Assembly: GCA_034092305.1 (NCBI GenBank)
Contig: JASJET010000029.1
Location: forward strand, 4,107,001-4,171,000
Source: Diaprepes abbreviatus
Lineage: Eukaryota; Arthropoda; Insecta; Coleoptera; Curculionidae
DNA: 64,000 nucleotides
Reading direction: 5' to 3'
Positions 1 to 14,696 of the stretch are shown in pieces (position 1 is the stretch's first letter; every line of letters begins with the position of its first letter). The translations under genes and the position numbers were made by a program. The notes under the pieces were generated by a model. It was not told where the DNA came from. It ran no database searches and saw only the letters and a program-made list of their open reading frames with translations.

Positions 1-3000
1 GTACAGCAAAATAGAACCGATTGTGCCTTTTATATTAGAACTGTGTATGCTGCTGGCACTCCCTCCCGTTGCCAACTTGTTTTTCTTGCGATCGCAACGC
101 TCTTTCCCAAGAGTTTTGAGTACAGGAAAATAGAAACGATTATGCCTTTTATATTAGAACTGTGTATGCTGCTGGCACTCCCTCCCGTTGACAACTTGTT
201 TTTCTTGCGATCGCAACTCTCCTTCCCAAGAGCTTTGAGTACAGGAAAATAGAACCGATTCAGCCTTTTATATTAGAACTGTGTATGCTGCTGGCACTCT
301 CTCCCGTTGACAACTTGTTTTTCTTGCGATCGCAACTCTCCTTTCCAAGAGCTTTGAGTACAGGAAAATAGAACCGATTATGCCTTTTATATCAGAAATG
401 TGTATGCTGCTGGCACTCCTTCCCGTTGATAACTTGTTTTTCTTGCGATCGCAACTCTCCTTCCCAAGAGCTTTGAGTAAAGGAAAATAGAACCGATTAT
501 GCCTTTTTTATTAGAAACGTGTATGCTGCAGGCAATCCCTCCCTTTGACAACTTGTTTTTCTTGCGTTCGCAACTCTCCTTCCCAAGAGCTTTAAGTACA
601 GGAGAATAGAACCGATTATGCCTTTTATATTAGAACTGTGTATGCTGCTGGCACTCCCTACCGTTGACAACTTGTTTTTCTTGCGATCGCAACTCTCCTT
701 CCCAAGAGCTTTGAGTACAGGAAAATAGAACCGGTTATGCCTTTTATATTAGAACTGTGTATGCTGCTGGCACTCCCTCCCGTTGACAACTTGTTTTTCT
801 TGCGATCGCAACTCTCCTTCCCAAGAGCTTTGAGTACAAGAAAATAGAACCGATTCAGCCTTTTATATTAGAACTGTGTATGCTGCTGGCACTCCCTCCC
901 GTTGACAACTTGTTTTTCTTGCGATCGCAACTCTCCTTTCATAGAGCTTTGAGTACAGGAAAATAGAACCGATTATGCCTTTTATATTAGAAAAGTGGAT
1001 GCTGCAGGCACTCCCTCCCGTTGACAACTTGTTTTCCACGCGATCGCAACTCTCCTTCCCAAGAGCTTCGAGTACAGGAAAATAGAACCGATTATGCCAT
1101 TTATATTAGAACTGTGTATGCTGCTGGCACTCCCTCCCGTTTATAACTTGTTTTTCTTGCGATCGCAACTCTCCTTCACAAGAGCTTTGAGTACAGGAAA
1201 GTAGAAACGATTATGCCTTTTATATTAGAACTGTGTATGCTGCTGGCACTCCCTCCCGTTGACAACTTGTTTTTTTTGCGTTCGCAACTCTCCTTCCCAA
1301 AAGCTTTGAGTACAGGAAAATAGAAACGATTATGCCTTTTATATTAGAACTGTGTATGCTGCTGGCACTCCCTCCCGTTGAAAACTTGTTTTTCTTGCGA
1401 TCGCAACTCTCCTTCCCAAGAGCTTTGTGTACAGGAAAATAGAACCGATTATGATTTTTATACTAGAAATGTGTATGCTGCTGGCACTCCCTCCCGTTGA
1501 CAACTTGTTTTTCTTGCGATCGCAACTCTCCTTCCCAAGAGCTTTGAGTACAGGAAAATATAAACGATTATGCCTTTTATATTAGAAACGTGTATGCTGC
1601 AGGCACTCCCTCCCTTGGACAACTTGTTTTTCTTGCGTTCGCAACTCTCCTTCCCAACAGCTTTGAGTACAGGAAAATAGAACCGATTATGCCTTTCATA
1701 TTAGAACTGTGTATGCTGCTGGCACTCCTTCCCGTTGACAACTTGTTTTTCTTGCCATCGCAACTCTCTTTCCCAAGAGCTTTGAGTCCAGGAAAATAGA
1801 ACCGTTTATGCCTTTTATATTAGAACTGTGTATGCTGCTGGCACTCCCTACCGTTGACAACTTGTTTTTCTTGCGATCGCAACTCTCCTTCACAAGAGCT
1901 TTGAGTACAGGAAAATAGAACCGATTCAGCCTTTTATATTAGAACTGTGTATGCTGCTGGCACTCTCTCCCGTTGACAACTTGTTTTTCTTGCGATCGCA
2001 ACTCTCCTTTCCAAGAGCTTTGAGTACAGGAAAATAGAACCGATTATGCCTTTTATATCAGAAATGTGTATGCTGCTGGCACTCCTTCCCGTTGATAACT
2101 TGTTTTTCTTGCGATCGCAACTCTCCTTCCAAAGAGCTTTGAGTAAAGGAAAATAGAACCGATTATGCCTTTTTTATTAGAAACGTGTATGCTGCAGGCA
2201 CTCCCTCCCTTTGACAACTTGTTTTTCTTGCGTTCGCAACTCTCCTTCCCAAGAGCTTTAAGTACAGGAGAATAGAACCGATTATGCCTTTTATATTAGA
2301 ACTGTGTATGCTGCTGGCACTCCCTACCGTTGACAACTTGTTTTTCTTGCGATCGCAACTCTCCTTCCCAAGAGCTTTGAGTACAGGAAAATAGAACCGA
2401 TTTTGCCTTTTATATTAGAACTGTGTATGCTGCTGGCACTCCCTCCCGTTGAAAACTTGTTTTTCTTGCGATCGCAACTCTCCTTCCCAAGAGCTTTGAG
2501 TACAAGAAAATAGAACCGATTATGCCTTTTATATTAGAAATGTGTATGCTGCAGTCACTCCCTCCCGTTGACAACATGTTTTTCCTGCGATCACCCCTCT
2601 CCCTCCCAAGAGTTTTAAGTTCAGGAAAATAGAACCGATTCAGCCTTTAATATTAGAACTGTGTATGCTGCTGGCACTCCCTCCCGTTGACAACTTGTTT
2701 TTCTTGCGATCGCAACTCTCCTTTCATAGAGCTTTGAGTACAGGAAAATAGAACCGATTATGCCTTTTATATTAGAAATGTGTATGCTGCTGGCACTCCC
2801 TCCCGTTGACAACTTGTTTTTTTTGCGATCGCAACTCTCCTTCCCAAGAGCTTCGAGTAAAGGAAAATAGAACCGATTATGCCTTTTATATTAGAAACGT
2901 GTATGCTGCAGGCATTCCCTCCCGTTGACAACTTGTTTTTCTTGCGAACGCAACTCTCCTTCCCAACAGCTTTGAGTACAGGAAAATAGAACCGATTATG

Positions 3001-6000
3001 CCTTACATATTAGAAATGTGTATGCTGCTGGCACTCCTTCCCGTTGACAACTTGTTTTTCTTGCGATCGCTACTCTCCTTCCCAAGAGCTTTGAGTACAG
3101 GAAAATAGAACCGATTATGCCTTTTATATTAGAAATGTGTATGCTGCTGGCACTCCTTCCCGTTGACAACTTGTTTTTCTTGCCATCGCAACGCTCTCTT
3201 TCCCAAGAGCTTTGAGTCCAGGAAAATAGAACCGTTTATGCCTTTTATATTAGAACTGTGTATGCTGCTGGCACTCCCTACCGTTGACAACTTGTTTTTC
3301 TTGCGATCGCAACTCTCCTTCCCAAGAGCTTTAAGTACAGGAAAATAGAACCGATTATGCCTTTTATATTAGAACTGTGTATGCTGCTGGCACTCCCTCC
3401 CGTTGCCAACTTGTTTTTCTTGCGATCGCAACGCTCTTTCCCAAGAGTTTTGAGTACAGGAAAATAGAAACGATTATGCCTTTTATATTAGAACTGTGTA
3501 TGCTGCTGGCACTCCCTCCCGTTGACAACTTGTTTTTCTTGCGATCGCAACTCTCCTTCCCAAGAGCTTTGAGTACAGGAAAATAGAACCGATTCAGCCT
3601 TTTATATTAGAACTGTGTATGCTGCTGGCACTCTCTCCCGTTGACAACTTGTTTTTCTTGCGATCGCAACTCTCCTTCCCAAGAGCTTTGAGTACAGGAA
3701 AATAGAACCGGTTATGCCTTTTATATTAGAACTGTGTATGCTGCTGGCACTCCCTCCCGTTGACAACTTGTTTTTCTTGCGATCGCAACTCTCCTTCCCA
3801 AGAGCTTTGAGTACAAGAAAATAGAACCGATTATGCCTTTTATATTAGAAATGTGTATGCTGCAGCCACTCCCTCCCGTTGACAACATGTTTTTCCTGCG
3901 ATCACCCCTCTCCCTCCCAAGAGTTTTAAGTTCAGGAAAATAGAACCGATTCAGCCTTTTATATTAGAACTGTGTATGCTGCTGGCACTCCCTCCCGTTG
4001 ACAACTTGTTTTTCTTGCGATCGCAACTCTCCTTTCATAGAGCTTTGAGTACAGGAAAATAGAACCGATTATGCCTTTTATATTAGAAATGTGTATGCTG
4101 CTGGCACTCCCTACCGTTGCCAACTTGTTTTTCTTGCGATCGCAACTCTCCTTCCCAAGAGCTTCGAGTAAAGGAAAATAGAACCGATTATGCCTTTTAT
4201 ATTAGAAACGTGTATGCTGCTGGCACTCCCTCCCGTTGACAACTTGTTTTTCTTGCGATCGCAACTCTTCTTCCCAAGAGCTTTGAGTTCAGGAAAATAG
4301 AACCGATTATGCCTTTTATATTAGAACTGTGTATGATGCTGGCACTCTCTCCCGTTGACAACTTGTTTTTCTTGCGATAGCAACTCTTCTTCCCAAGAGC
4401 TTTGAGTTCAGGAAAATAGAACCGATTCTGCCTTTTATATTAGAAAAGTGGATGCTGCAGGCACTCCCTCCCGTTGACAACTTGTTTTCCACGCGATCGC
4501 AACTCTCCTTCCCAAGAGCTTCGAGTACAGGAAAATAGAACCGATTATGCCATTTATATTAGAACTGTGTATGCTGCTGGCACTCCCTCCCGTTTATAAC
4601 TTGTTTTTCTTGCGATCGCAACTCTCCTTCACAAGAGCTTTGAGTACAGGAAAGTAGAAACGATTATGCCTTTTATATTAGAACTGTGTATGCTGCTGGC
4701 ACTCCCTCCCGTTGACAACTTGTTTTTTTTGCGTTCGCAACTCTCCTTCCCAAAAGCTTTGAGTACAGGAAAATAGAAACGATTATGCCTTTTATATTAG
4801 AACTGTGTATGCTGCTGGCACTCCCTCCCGTTGAAAACTTGTTTTTCTTGCGATCGCAACTCTCCTTCCCAAGAGCTTTGTGTACAGGAAAATAGAACCG
4901 ATTATGATTTTTATACTAGAAATGTGTATGCTGCTGGCACTCCCTCCCGTTGACAACTTGTTTTTCTTGCGATCGCAACTCTCCTTCCCAAGAGCTTTGA
5001 GTACAGGAAAATATAAACGAGTATGCCTTTTATATTAGAAACGTGTATGCTGCAGGCACTCCCTCCCTTGGACAACTTGTTTTTCTTGCGTTCGCAACTC
5101 TCCTTCCCAACAGCTTTGAGTACAGGAAAATAGAACCGATTATGCCTTTCATATTAGAACTGTGTATGCTGCTGGCACTCCTTCCCGTTGACAACTTGTT
5201 TTTCTTGCGATCGCAACTCTCCTTCCCAAGAGCTTTGAGTACAGGAAAATGGAACCGATTATGCCTTTTATATTAGAAATGTGTATGCTGCTGGCACTCC
5301 TTCCCATTGACAACTTGTTTTTCTTGCCATCGCAACTCTCTTTCCCAAGAGCTTTGAGTCCAGGAAAATAGAACCGTTTATGCCTTTTATATTAGAACTG
5401 TGTATGCTGCTGGCACTCCCTACCGTTAACAACTTGTTTTTCTTGCGATCGCAACTCTCCTTCCCAAGAGCTTTAAGTACAGGAAAATAGAACCGATTAT
5501 GCCTTTTATATTAGAACTGTGTATGCTGCAGGCACTCCCTCCCGTTGCCAACTTGTTTTTCTTGCGATCGCAACTCTCCTTCCCAAGAGTTTTGAGTACA
5601 GGAAAATAGAAACGATTATGCCTTTTATATTAGAACTGTGTATGCTGCTGGCACTCCTTCCCGTTGACAACTTGTTTTTCTTGCCATCGCAACTCTCTTT
5701 CCCAAGAGCTTTGAGTCCAGGAAAATAGAACCGTTTATGCCTTTTATATTAGAACTGTGTATGCTGCTGGCACTCCCTACCGTTGACAACTTGTTTTTCT
5801 TGCGATCGCAACTCTCCTTCACAAGAGCTTTGAGTACAGGAAAATAGAACCGATTCAGTCTTTTATATTAGAACTGTGTATGCTGCTGGCACTCTCTCCC
5901 GTTGACAACTTGTTTTTCTTGCGATCGCAACTCTCCTTTCCAAGAGCTTTGAGTACAGGAAAATAGAACCGATTATGCCTTTTATATCAGAAATGTGTAT

Positions 6001-9000
6001 GCTGCTGGCACTCCTTCCCGTTGATAACTTGTTTTTCTTGCGATCGCAACTCTCCTTCCAAAGAGCTTTGAGTAAAGGAAAATAGAACCGATTATGCCTT
6101 TTTTATTAGAAACGTGTATGCTGCAGGCACTCCCTCCCTTTGACAACTTGTTTTTCTTGCGTTCGCAACTCTCCTTCCCAAGAGCTTTAAGTACAGGAGA
6201 ATAGAACCGATTATGCCTTTTATATTAGAACTGTGTATGCTGCTGGCACTCCCTACCGTTGACAACTTGTTTTTCTTGCGATCGCAACTCTCCTTCCCAA
6301 GAGCTTTGAGTACAGGAAAATAGAACCGATTATGCCTTTTATATTAGAACTGTGTATGCTGCTGGCACTCCCTCCCGTTGACAACTTGTTTTTCTTGCGA
6401 TCGCAACTCTCCTTCCCAAGAGCTTTGAGTACAAGAAAATAGAACCGATTATGCCTTTTATATTAGAAATGTGTATGCTGCAGTCACTCCCTCCCGTTGA
6501 CAACATGTTTTTCCTGCGATCACCCCTCTCCCTCCCAAGAGTTTTAAGTTCAGGAAAATAGAACCGATTCAGCCTTTAATATTAGAACTGTGTATGCTGC
6601 TGGCACTCCCTCCCGTTGACAACTTGTTTTTCTTGCGATCGCAACTCTCCTTTCATAGAGCTTTGAGTACAGGAAAATAGAACCGATTATGCCTTTTATA
6701 TTAGAAATGTGTATGCTGCTGGCACTCCCTCCCGTTGACAACTTGTTTTTTTTGCGATCGCAACTCTCCTTCCCAAGAGCTTCGAGTAAAGGAAAATAGA
6801 ACCGATTATGCCTTTTATATTAGAAACGTGTATGCTGCAGGCATTCCCTCCCGTTGACAACTTGTTTTTCTTGCGAACGCAACTCTCCTTCCCAACAGCT
6901 TTGAGTACAGGAAAATAGAACGGATTATGCCTTTCATATTAGAAATGTGTATGCTGCTGGCACTCCTTCCCGTTGACAACTTGTTTTTCTTGCGATCGCT
7001 ACTCTCCTTCCCAAGAGCTTTGAGTACAGGAAAATAGAACCGATTATGCCTTTTATATTAGAAATGTGTATGCTGCTGGCACTCCTTCCCGTTGACAACT
7101 TGTTTTTCTTGCCATCGCAACTCTCTTTCCCAAGAGCTTTGTGTCCAGGAAAATAGAACCGTTTATGCCTTTTATATTAGAACTGTGTATGCTGCTGGCA
7201 CTCCCTACCGTTGACAACTTGTTTTTCTTGCGATCGCAACTCTCCTTCCCAAGAGCTTTAAGTACAGGAAAATAGAACCGATTATGCCTTTTATATTAGA
7301 ACTGTGTATGCTGCTGGCACTCCCTCCCGTTGCCAACTTGTTTTTCTTGCGATCGCAACTCTCCTTCCCAAGAGTTTTGAGTACAGGAAAATAGAAACGA
7401 TTATGCCTTTTATATTAGAACTGTGTATGCTGCTGGCATTCCTTCCCGTTGACAACTTGTTTTTCTTGCCATCGCAACTCTCTTTCCCAAGAGCTTTGAG
7501 TCCAGGAAAATAGAACCGTTTATGCCTTTTATATTAGAACTGTGTATGCTGCTGGCACTCCCTACCGTTGACAACTTGTTTTTCTTGCGATCGCAACTCT
7601 CCTTCACAAGAGCTTTGAGTACAGGAAAATAGAACCGATTGTGCCTTTTATATTAGAACTGTGTATGCTGCTGGCACTCCCTCCCGTTGCCAACTTGTTT
7701 TTCTTGCGATCGCAACGCTCTTTCCCAAGAGTTTTGAGTACAGGAAAATAGAAACGATTATGCCTTTTATATTAGAACTGTGTATGCTGCTGGCACTCCC
7801 TCCCGTTGACAACTTGTTTTTCTTGCGATCGCAACTCTCCTTCCCAAGAGCTTTGAGTACAGGAAAATAGAACCGATTCAGCCTTTTATATTAGAACTGT
7901 GTATGCTGCTGGCACTCTCTCCCGTTGACAACTTTGTTTTTCTTGCGATCGCAATTCTCCTTTCCAAGAGCTTTGAGTACAGGAAAATAGAACCGATTAT
8001 GCCTTTTATATCAGAAATGTGTATGCTGCTGGCACTCCTTCCCGTTGATAACTTGTTTTTCTTGCGATCGCAACTCTCCTTCCCAAGAGCTTTGAGTAAA
8101 GGAAAATAGAACCGATTATGCCTTTTTTATTAGAAACGTGTATGCTGCAGGCACTCCCTCCCTTTGACAACTTGTTTTTCTTGCGTTCGCAACTCTCCTT
8201 CCCAAGAGCTTTAAGTACAGGAGAATAGAACCGATTATGCCTTTTATATTAGAACTGTGTATGCTGCTGGCACTCCCTACCGTTGACAACTTGTTTTTCT
8301 TGCGATCGCAACTCTCCTTCCCAAGAGCTTTGAGTACAGGAAAATAGAACCGGTTATGCCTTTTATATTAGAACTGTGTATGCTGCTGGCACTCCCTCCC
8401 GTTGACAACTTGTTTTTCTTGCGATCGCAACTCTCCTTCCCAAGAGCTTTGAGTACAAGAAAATAGAACCGATTATGCCTTTTATATTAGAAATGTGTAT
8501 GCTGCAGCCACTCCCTCCCGTTGACAACATGTTTTTCCTGCGATCACCCCTCTCCCTCCCAAGAGTTTTAAGTTCAGGAAAATAGAACCGATTCAGCCTT
8601 TTATATTAGAACTGTGTATGCTGCTGGCACTCCCTCCCGTTGACAACTTGTTTTTCTTGCGATCGCAACTCTCCTTTCATAGAGCTTTGAGTACAGGAAA
8701 ATAGAACCGATTATGCCTTTTATATTAGAAATGTGTATGCTGCTGGCACTCCCTACCGTTGACAACTTGTTTTTCTTGCGATCGCAACTCTCCTTCCCAA
8801 GAGCTTCGAGTAAAGGAAAATAGAACCGATTATGCCTTTTATATTAGAAACGTGTATGCTGCTGGCACTCCCTCCCGTTGACAACTTGTTTTTCTTGCGA
8901 TCGCAACTCTTCTTCCCAAGAGCTTTGGGTTCAGGAAAATAGAACCGATTATGCCTTTTATATTAGAACTGTGTATGATGCTGGCACTCTCTCCCGTTGA

Positions 9001-9230
9001 CAACTTGTTTTTCTTGCGATAGCAACTCTTCTTCCCAAGAGCTTTGAGTTCAGGAAAATAGAACCGATTCTGCCTTTTATATTAGAAAAGTGGATGCTGC
9101 AGGCACTCCCTCCCGTTGACAACTTGTTTTCCACGCGATCGCAACTCTCCTTCCCAAGAGCTTCGAGTACAGGAAAATAGAACCGATTATGCCATTTATA
9201 TTAGAACTGTGTATGCTGCTGGCACTCCCT
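1..9230 (+). repeat. Satellite higher-order block, proximal copy
   Basis: This stretch recurs at about 25451-35631. From about 1696 to 7930 the offset is exactly 26402 bp, becoming 26401 after a 1-base insertion near 7934. Between 991 and 1590 the offset is 25926, and at 43 it is 25450. The copies therefore differ by two steps of 476 bp, four monomers each, and otherwise by scattered single-base changes. Rare variants such as AAAAGTGGATGCTGCAGG (991, 4444, 9086 here; 26917, 30846, 35487 there) keep order and spacing. Similarity breaks near 9230, where this copy has CCCGTTGACAAC and the other has CCCGTTTATAAC. Confidence 0.85.
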
Positions 9231-11723
9231 CCCGTTGACAACTTGTTTTTCCTGCGATCGCAACTCTCCTTTCCAAGAGCTTTGAGTACAGGAAAATAGA
9301 ACCGATTATGAATTTTATATTAAAAATGTGTATGCTGCAGGCACCCCTCCCGTTGACAACTTGTTTTTCTTGCGATCGCAACTCTCCTTCCCAAGAGCTT
9401 TGAGTACAGGAAAATAGAACCGATTATGCCTTTTATATTAGAAACGTGTATGCTGCAGGCACTCCCTCCCGTTGACAACTTGTTCTTCTTGCGATCGCAA
9501 CTCTCCTTCCCAAGAGCTTTGAGTACCGGAAAATAGAACCGATTATGCCTTTTATATTAGAACTGTGTATGCTGCTGGCACTCCCTCCCGTTGACAACTT
9601 GTTCTTCTTGCGATCGCAACTCTCCTTCCCAAGAGCTTTGAGTACCGGAAAATAGAACCGATTATGCCTTTTATATTAGAACTGTGTATGATGCTGGCAC
9701 TCCCTCCCGTTGACAACTTGTTTTTCTTGCGATCGCCCCTCTCCTTCCCAAGAGCTTTGAGTACAGGAAAATAGAACCGATTCAGCCTTTTATATTAGAA
9801 ATGTGTATGCTGCTGGCATTCCCTCCCGTTGACAACTTTTTTTTTCTTGCGATCGCAACTCTCCTTTCCAAGAGATTTGAGTACAGGAAAATAGAACCAA
9901 TTATGAATTTTATATTAAAAATGTGTATGCTGCAGGCAACCCTCCCGTTGACAACTTGTTTTTCTTGCGATCGCAACTCTCCTTCCCAAGAGCTTTGAGT
10001 ACAGGATATAGAACCGATTATGCCTTTTATATTAGAAACGTGTATGCTGCAGGCACTCCCTCCTGTTGACAATTTGTTTTTCTTGCGATCGCAACTCTCT
10101 TTCCCAAGAGCTTTGAGTACAGGAAAATAGAACCGATTCTGCCTTTTATATTAGAACTGTGTATGCTGCAGGCACTCCCTCCTGTTGACAATTTGTTTTT
10201 CTTGCGATCGCAACTCTCTTTCCCAAGAGCTTTGAGTACAGGAAAATAGAACCGATTATGCCTTTTATATTAGAAAAGTGTATGCTGCAGGCACTCCCTC
10301 CCGTTGACAACTTGTTTTCCTCGCGATCGCAACTCTCCTTCCCAAGAGCTTTGAGTACAGGAAAATAGAACCGATTATGCCTTTTATATTAGAAACGTGT
10401 ATGCTACAGGCACTCCCTCCCGTTGACAACTTGTTCTTCTTGCGATCGCAACTCTCCTTCCCAATAGCTTTGAGTACAGGAAAATAGAACCGATTATGCC
10501 TTTTGTATTAGAACTGAATATGATGCTGGCACTCCCTCCCGTTGACAACTTGTTTTTCTTGCGATCGCAATTCTCCTTCCCAAGAGCTTCGAGTACAGGA
10601 AAATAGAACCGATTATGCCTTTTATATTAGAACTGTGTATGCGGCTGGCACTCCCTCCCGTTTATAACTTGTTTTTCTTGCGATCGCAACTCTCCTTCCC
10701 AAGAGCTTTGAGTACAGGAAAATAGAAACGATTATGCCTTTTATATTAGAACTGTGTATGCTGCTGGCACTCCCTCCCGTTGACAACTTGTTTTTCTTGC
10801 GATCGCAACTCTCCTTCCCAAGAGCTTTGTTTACAGGAAAATAGAACCGATTATGCCTTTTATATTAGAAATGTGTATGCTGCTGGCACTCCCTCCCGTT
10901 GACAACTTGTTTTTCTTGCGATCGCCCCTCTCCTTCCCAAGAGCTTTAATTTCAGGAAAATAGAACCGATTCTGCCTTTTATATTAAAAACGTGTATGCT
11001 GCAGGCACTCCCTCCCGTTGACAATTTGTTTTTCTTGCGATCGCAACTCTCCTTCCCAAGAGCTTCGAATACAGGAAAATAGAACCGATTATGCCTTTTA
11101 TATTAGAACTGTGTATGCTGCTGGCACTCCCTCCCGTTTATAACTTGTTTTTCTTGCGATCGCAACTCTCCTTCACAAGAGCTTTGAGTACAGGAAAGTA
11201 GAAACGATTATGCCTTTTATATTAGAACTGTGTATGCTGCTGGCACTCCCTCCCGTTGACAACTTGTTTTTCTTGCGTTCGCAACTCTCCTTCCCAAAAG
11301 CTTTCAGTACAGGAAAATAGAAACGATTATGCCTTTTATATTAGAACTGTGTATGCTGCTCGCACTCCCTCCCGTTGACAACTTGTTTTTCTTGCGATCG
11401 CAACTCTCCTTCCCAAGAGCTTTGTGTACAGGAAAATAGAACCGATTATGCCTTTTATACTAGAAATGTGTATGCTGCTGACACTCCATCCCGTTGACAA
11501 CTTGTTTTTCTTGCGATCGCAACTCTCCTTCCCAAGAGCTTTGAGTACAGGAAAATATAAACGATTATGCCTTTTATATTAGAAACGTGTATGCTGCAGG
11601 CACTCCCTCCCTTTGACAACTTGTTTTTCTTGCGTTCGCAACTCTCCTTCCCAACAGCTTTGAGTACAGGAAAATAGAACCGATTATGCCTTTCATATTA
11701 GAACTGTGTATGCTGCTGGCACT
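8751..11723 (+). repeat. Satellite higher-order unit, 25 monomers, copy 1
   Basis: A 2973-bp unit (25 monomers less 2 bp) followed immediately by an apparently identical second copy at 11724. Boundaries are set by the CCCTACCGTTGACAAC monomer at each start. Internal landmarks repeat at an offset of exactly 2973: AAAAGTGGATG at 9086 and 12059, the short GCAGGCACCCCTCCCG monomer, and the ATGAATTTTATATTAAAAATG monomer. The exact junction and near-perfect identity point to a recent unequal exchange, or to an assembly duplication. Confidence 0.88.
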
Positions 11724-14696
11724 CCCTACCGTTGACAACTTGTTTTTCTTGCGATCGCAACTCTCCTTCCCAAGAGCTTCGAGTAAAGGAAAATAGAACC
11801 GATTATGCCTTTTATATTAGAAACGTGTATGCTGCTGGCACTCCCTCCCGTTGACAACTTGTTTTTCTTGCGATCGCAACTCTTCTTCCCAAGAGCTTTG
11901 GGTTCAGGAAAATAGAACCGATTATGCCTTTTATATTAGAACTGTGTATGATGCTGGCACTCTCTCCCGTTGACAACTTGTTTTTCTTGCGATAGCAACT
12001 CTTCTTCCCAAGAGCTTTGAGTTCAGGAAAATAGAACCGATTCTGCCTTTTATATTAGAAAAGTGGATGCTGCAGGCACTCCCTCCCGTTGACAACTTGT
12101 TTTCCACGCGATCGCAACTCTCCTTCCCAAGAGCTTCGAGTACAGGAAAATAGAACCGATTATGCCATTTATATTAGAACTGTGTATGCTGCTGGCACTC
12201 CCTCCCGTTGACAACTTGTTTTTCCTGCGATCGCAACTCTCCTTTCCAAGAGCTTTGAGTACAGGAAAATAGAACCGATTATGAATTTTATATTAAAAAT
12301 GTGTATGCTGCAGGCACCCCTCCCGTTGACAACTTGTTTTTCTTGCGATCGCAACTCTCCTTCCCAAGAGCTTTGAGTACAGGAAAATAGAACCGATTAT
12401 GCCTTTTATATTAGAAACGTGTATGCTGCAGGCACTCCCTCCCGTTGACAACTTGTTCTTCTTGCGATCGCAACTCTCCTTCCCAAGAGCTTTGAGTACC
12501 GGAAAATAGAACCGATTATGCCTTTTATATTAGAACTGTGTATGCTGCTGGCACTCCCTCCCGTTGACAACTTGTTCTTCTTGCGATCGCAACTCTCCTT
12601 CCCAAGAGCTTTGAGTACCGGAAAATAGAACCGATTATGCCTTTTATATTAGAACTGTGTATGATGCTGGCACTCCCTCCCGTTGACAACTTGTTTTTCT
12701 TGCGATCGCCCCTCTCCTTCCCAAGAGCTTTGAGTACAGGAAAATAGAACCGATTCAGCCTTTTATATTAGAAATGTGTATGCTGCTGGCATTCCCTCCC
12801 GTTGACAACTTTTTTTTTCTTGCGATCGCAACTCTCCTTTCCAAGAGATTTGAGTACAGGAAAATAGAACCAATTATGAATTTTATATTAAAAATGTGTA
12901 TGCTGCAGGCAACCCTCCCGTTGACAACTTGTTTTTCTTGCGATCGCAACTCTCCTTCCCAAGAGCTTTGAGTACAGGATATAGAACCGATTATGCCTTT
13001 TATATTAGAAACGTGTATGCTGCAGGCACTCCCTCCTGTTGACAATTTGTTTTTCTTGCGATCGCAACTCTCTTTCCCAAGAGCTTTGAGTACAGGAAAA
13101 TAGAACCGATTCTGCCTTTTATATTAGAACTGTGTATGCTGCAGGCACTCCCTCCTGTTGACAATTTGTTTTTCTTGCGATCGCAACTCTCTTTCCCAAG
13201 AGCTTTGAGTACAGGAAAATAGAACCGATTATGCCTTTTATATTAGAAAAGTGTATGCTGCAGGCACTCCCTCCCGTTGACAACTTGTTTTCCTCGCGAT
13301 CGCAACTCTCCTTCCCAAGAGCTTTGAGTACAGGAAAATAGAACCGATTATGCCTTTTATATTAGAAACGTGTATGCTACAGGCACTCCCTCCCGTTGAC
13401 AACTTGTTCTTCTTGCGATCGCAACTCTCCTTCCCAATAGCTTTGAGTACAGGAAAATAGAACCGATTATGCCTTTTGTATTAGAACTGAATATGATGCT
13501 GGCACTCCCTCCCGTTGACAACTTGTTTTTCTTGCGATCGCAATTCTCCTTCCCAAGAGCTTCGAGTACAGGAAAATAGAACCGATTATGCCTTTTATAT
13601 TAGAACTGTGTATGCGGCTGGCACTCCCTCCCGTTTATAACTTGTTTTTCTTGCGATCGCAACTCTCCTTCCCAAGAGCTTTGAGTACAGGAAAATAGAA
13701 ACGATTATGCCTTTTATATTAGAACTGTGTATGCTGCTGGCACTCCCTCCCGTTGACAACTTGTTTTTCTTGCGATCGCAACTCTCCTTCCCAAGAGCTT
13801 TGTTTACAGGAAAATAGAACCGATTATGCCTTTTATATTAGAAATGTGTATGCTGCTGGCACTCCCTCCCGTTGACAACTTGTTTTTCTTGCGATCGCCC
13901 CTCTCCTTCCCAAGAGCTTTAATTTCAGGAAAATAGAACCGATTCTGCCTTTTATATTAAAAACGTGTATGCTGCAGGCACTCCCTCCCGTTGACAATTT
14001 GTTTTTCTTGCGATCGCAACTCTCCTTCCCAAGAGCTTCGAATACAGGAAAATAGAACCGATTATGCCTTTTATATTAGAACTGTGTATGCTGCTGGCAC
14101 TCCCTCCCGTTTATAACTTGTTTTTCTTGCGATCGCAACTCTCCTTCACAAGAGCTTTGAGTACAGGAAAGTAGAAACGATTATGCCTTTTATATTAGAA
14201 CTGTGTATGCTGCTGGCACTCCCTCCCGTTGACAACTTGTTTTTCTTGCGTTCGCAACTCTCCTTCCCAAAAGCTTTCAGTACAGGAAAATAGAAACGAT
14301 TATGCCTTTTATATTAGAACTGTGTATGCTGCTCGCACTCCCTCCCGTTGACAACTTGTTTTTCTTGCGATCGCAACTCTCCTTCCCAAGAGCTTTGTGT
14401 ACAGGAAAATAGAACCGATTATGCCTTTTATACTAGAAATGTGTATGCTGCTGACACTCCATCCCGTTGACAACTTGTTTTTCTTGCGATCGCAACTCTC
14501 CTTCCCAAGAGCTTTGAGTACAGGAAAATATAAACGATTATGCCTTTTATATTAGAAACGTGTATGCTGCAGGCACTCCCTCCCTTTGACAACTTGTTTT
14601 TCTTGCGTTCGCAACTCTCCTTCCCAACAGCTTTGAGTACAGGAAAATAGAACCGATTATGCCTTTCATATTAGAACTGTGTATGCTGCTGGCACT
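11724..14696 (+). repeat. Satellite higher-order unit, 25 monomers, copy 2
   Basis: Second copy of the 2973-bp unit starting at 8751. It ends where the sequence changes from CCCTACCG, expected if another copy followed, to CCTTCCCG. Every rare variant I compared in copy 1 is present at the same relative position. Confidence 0.88.
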
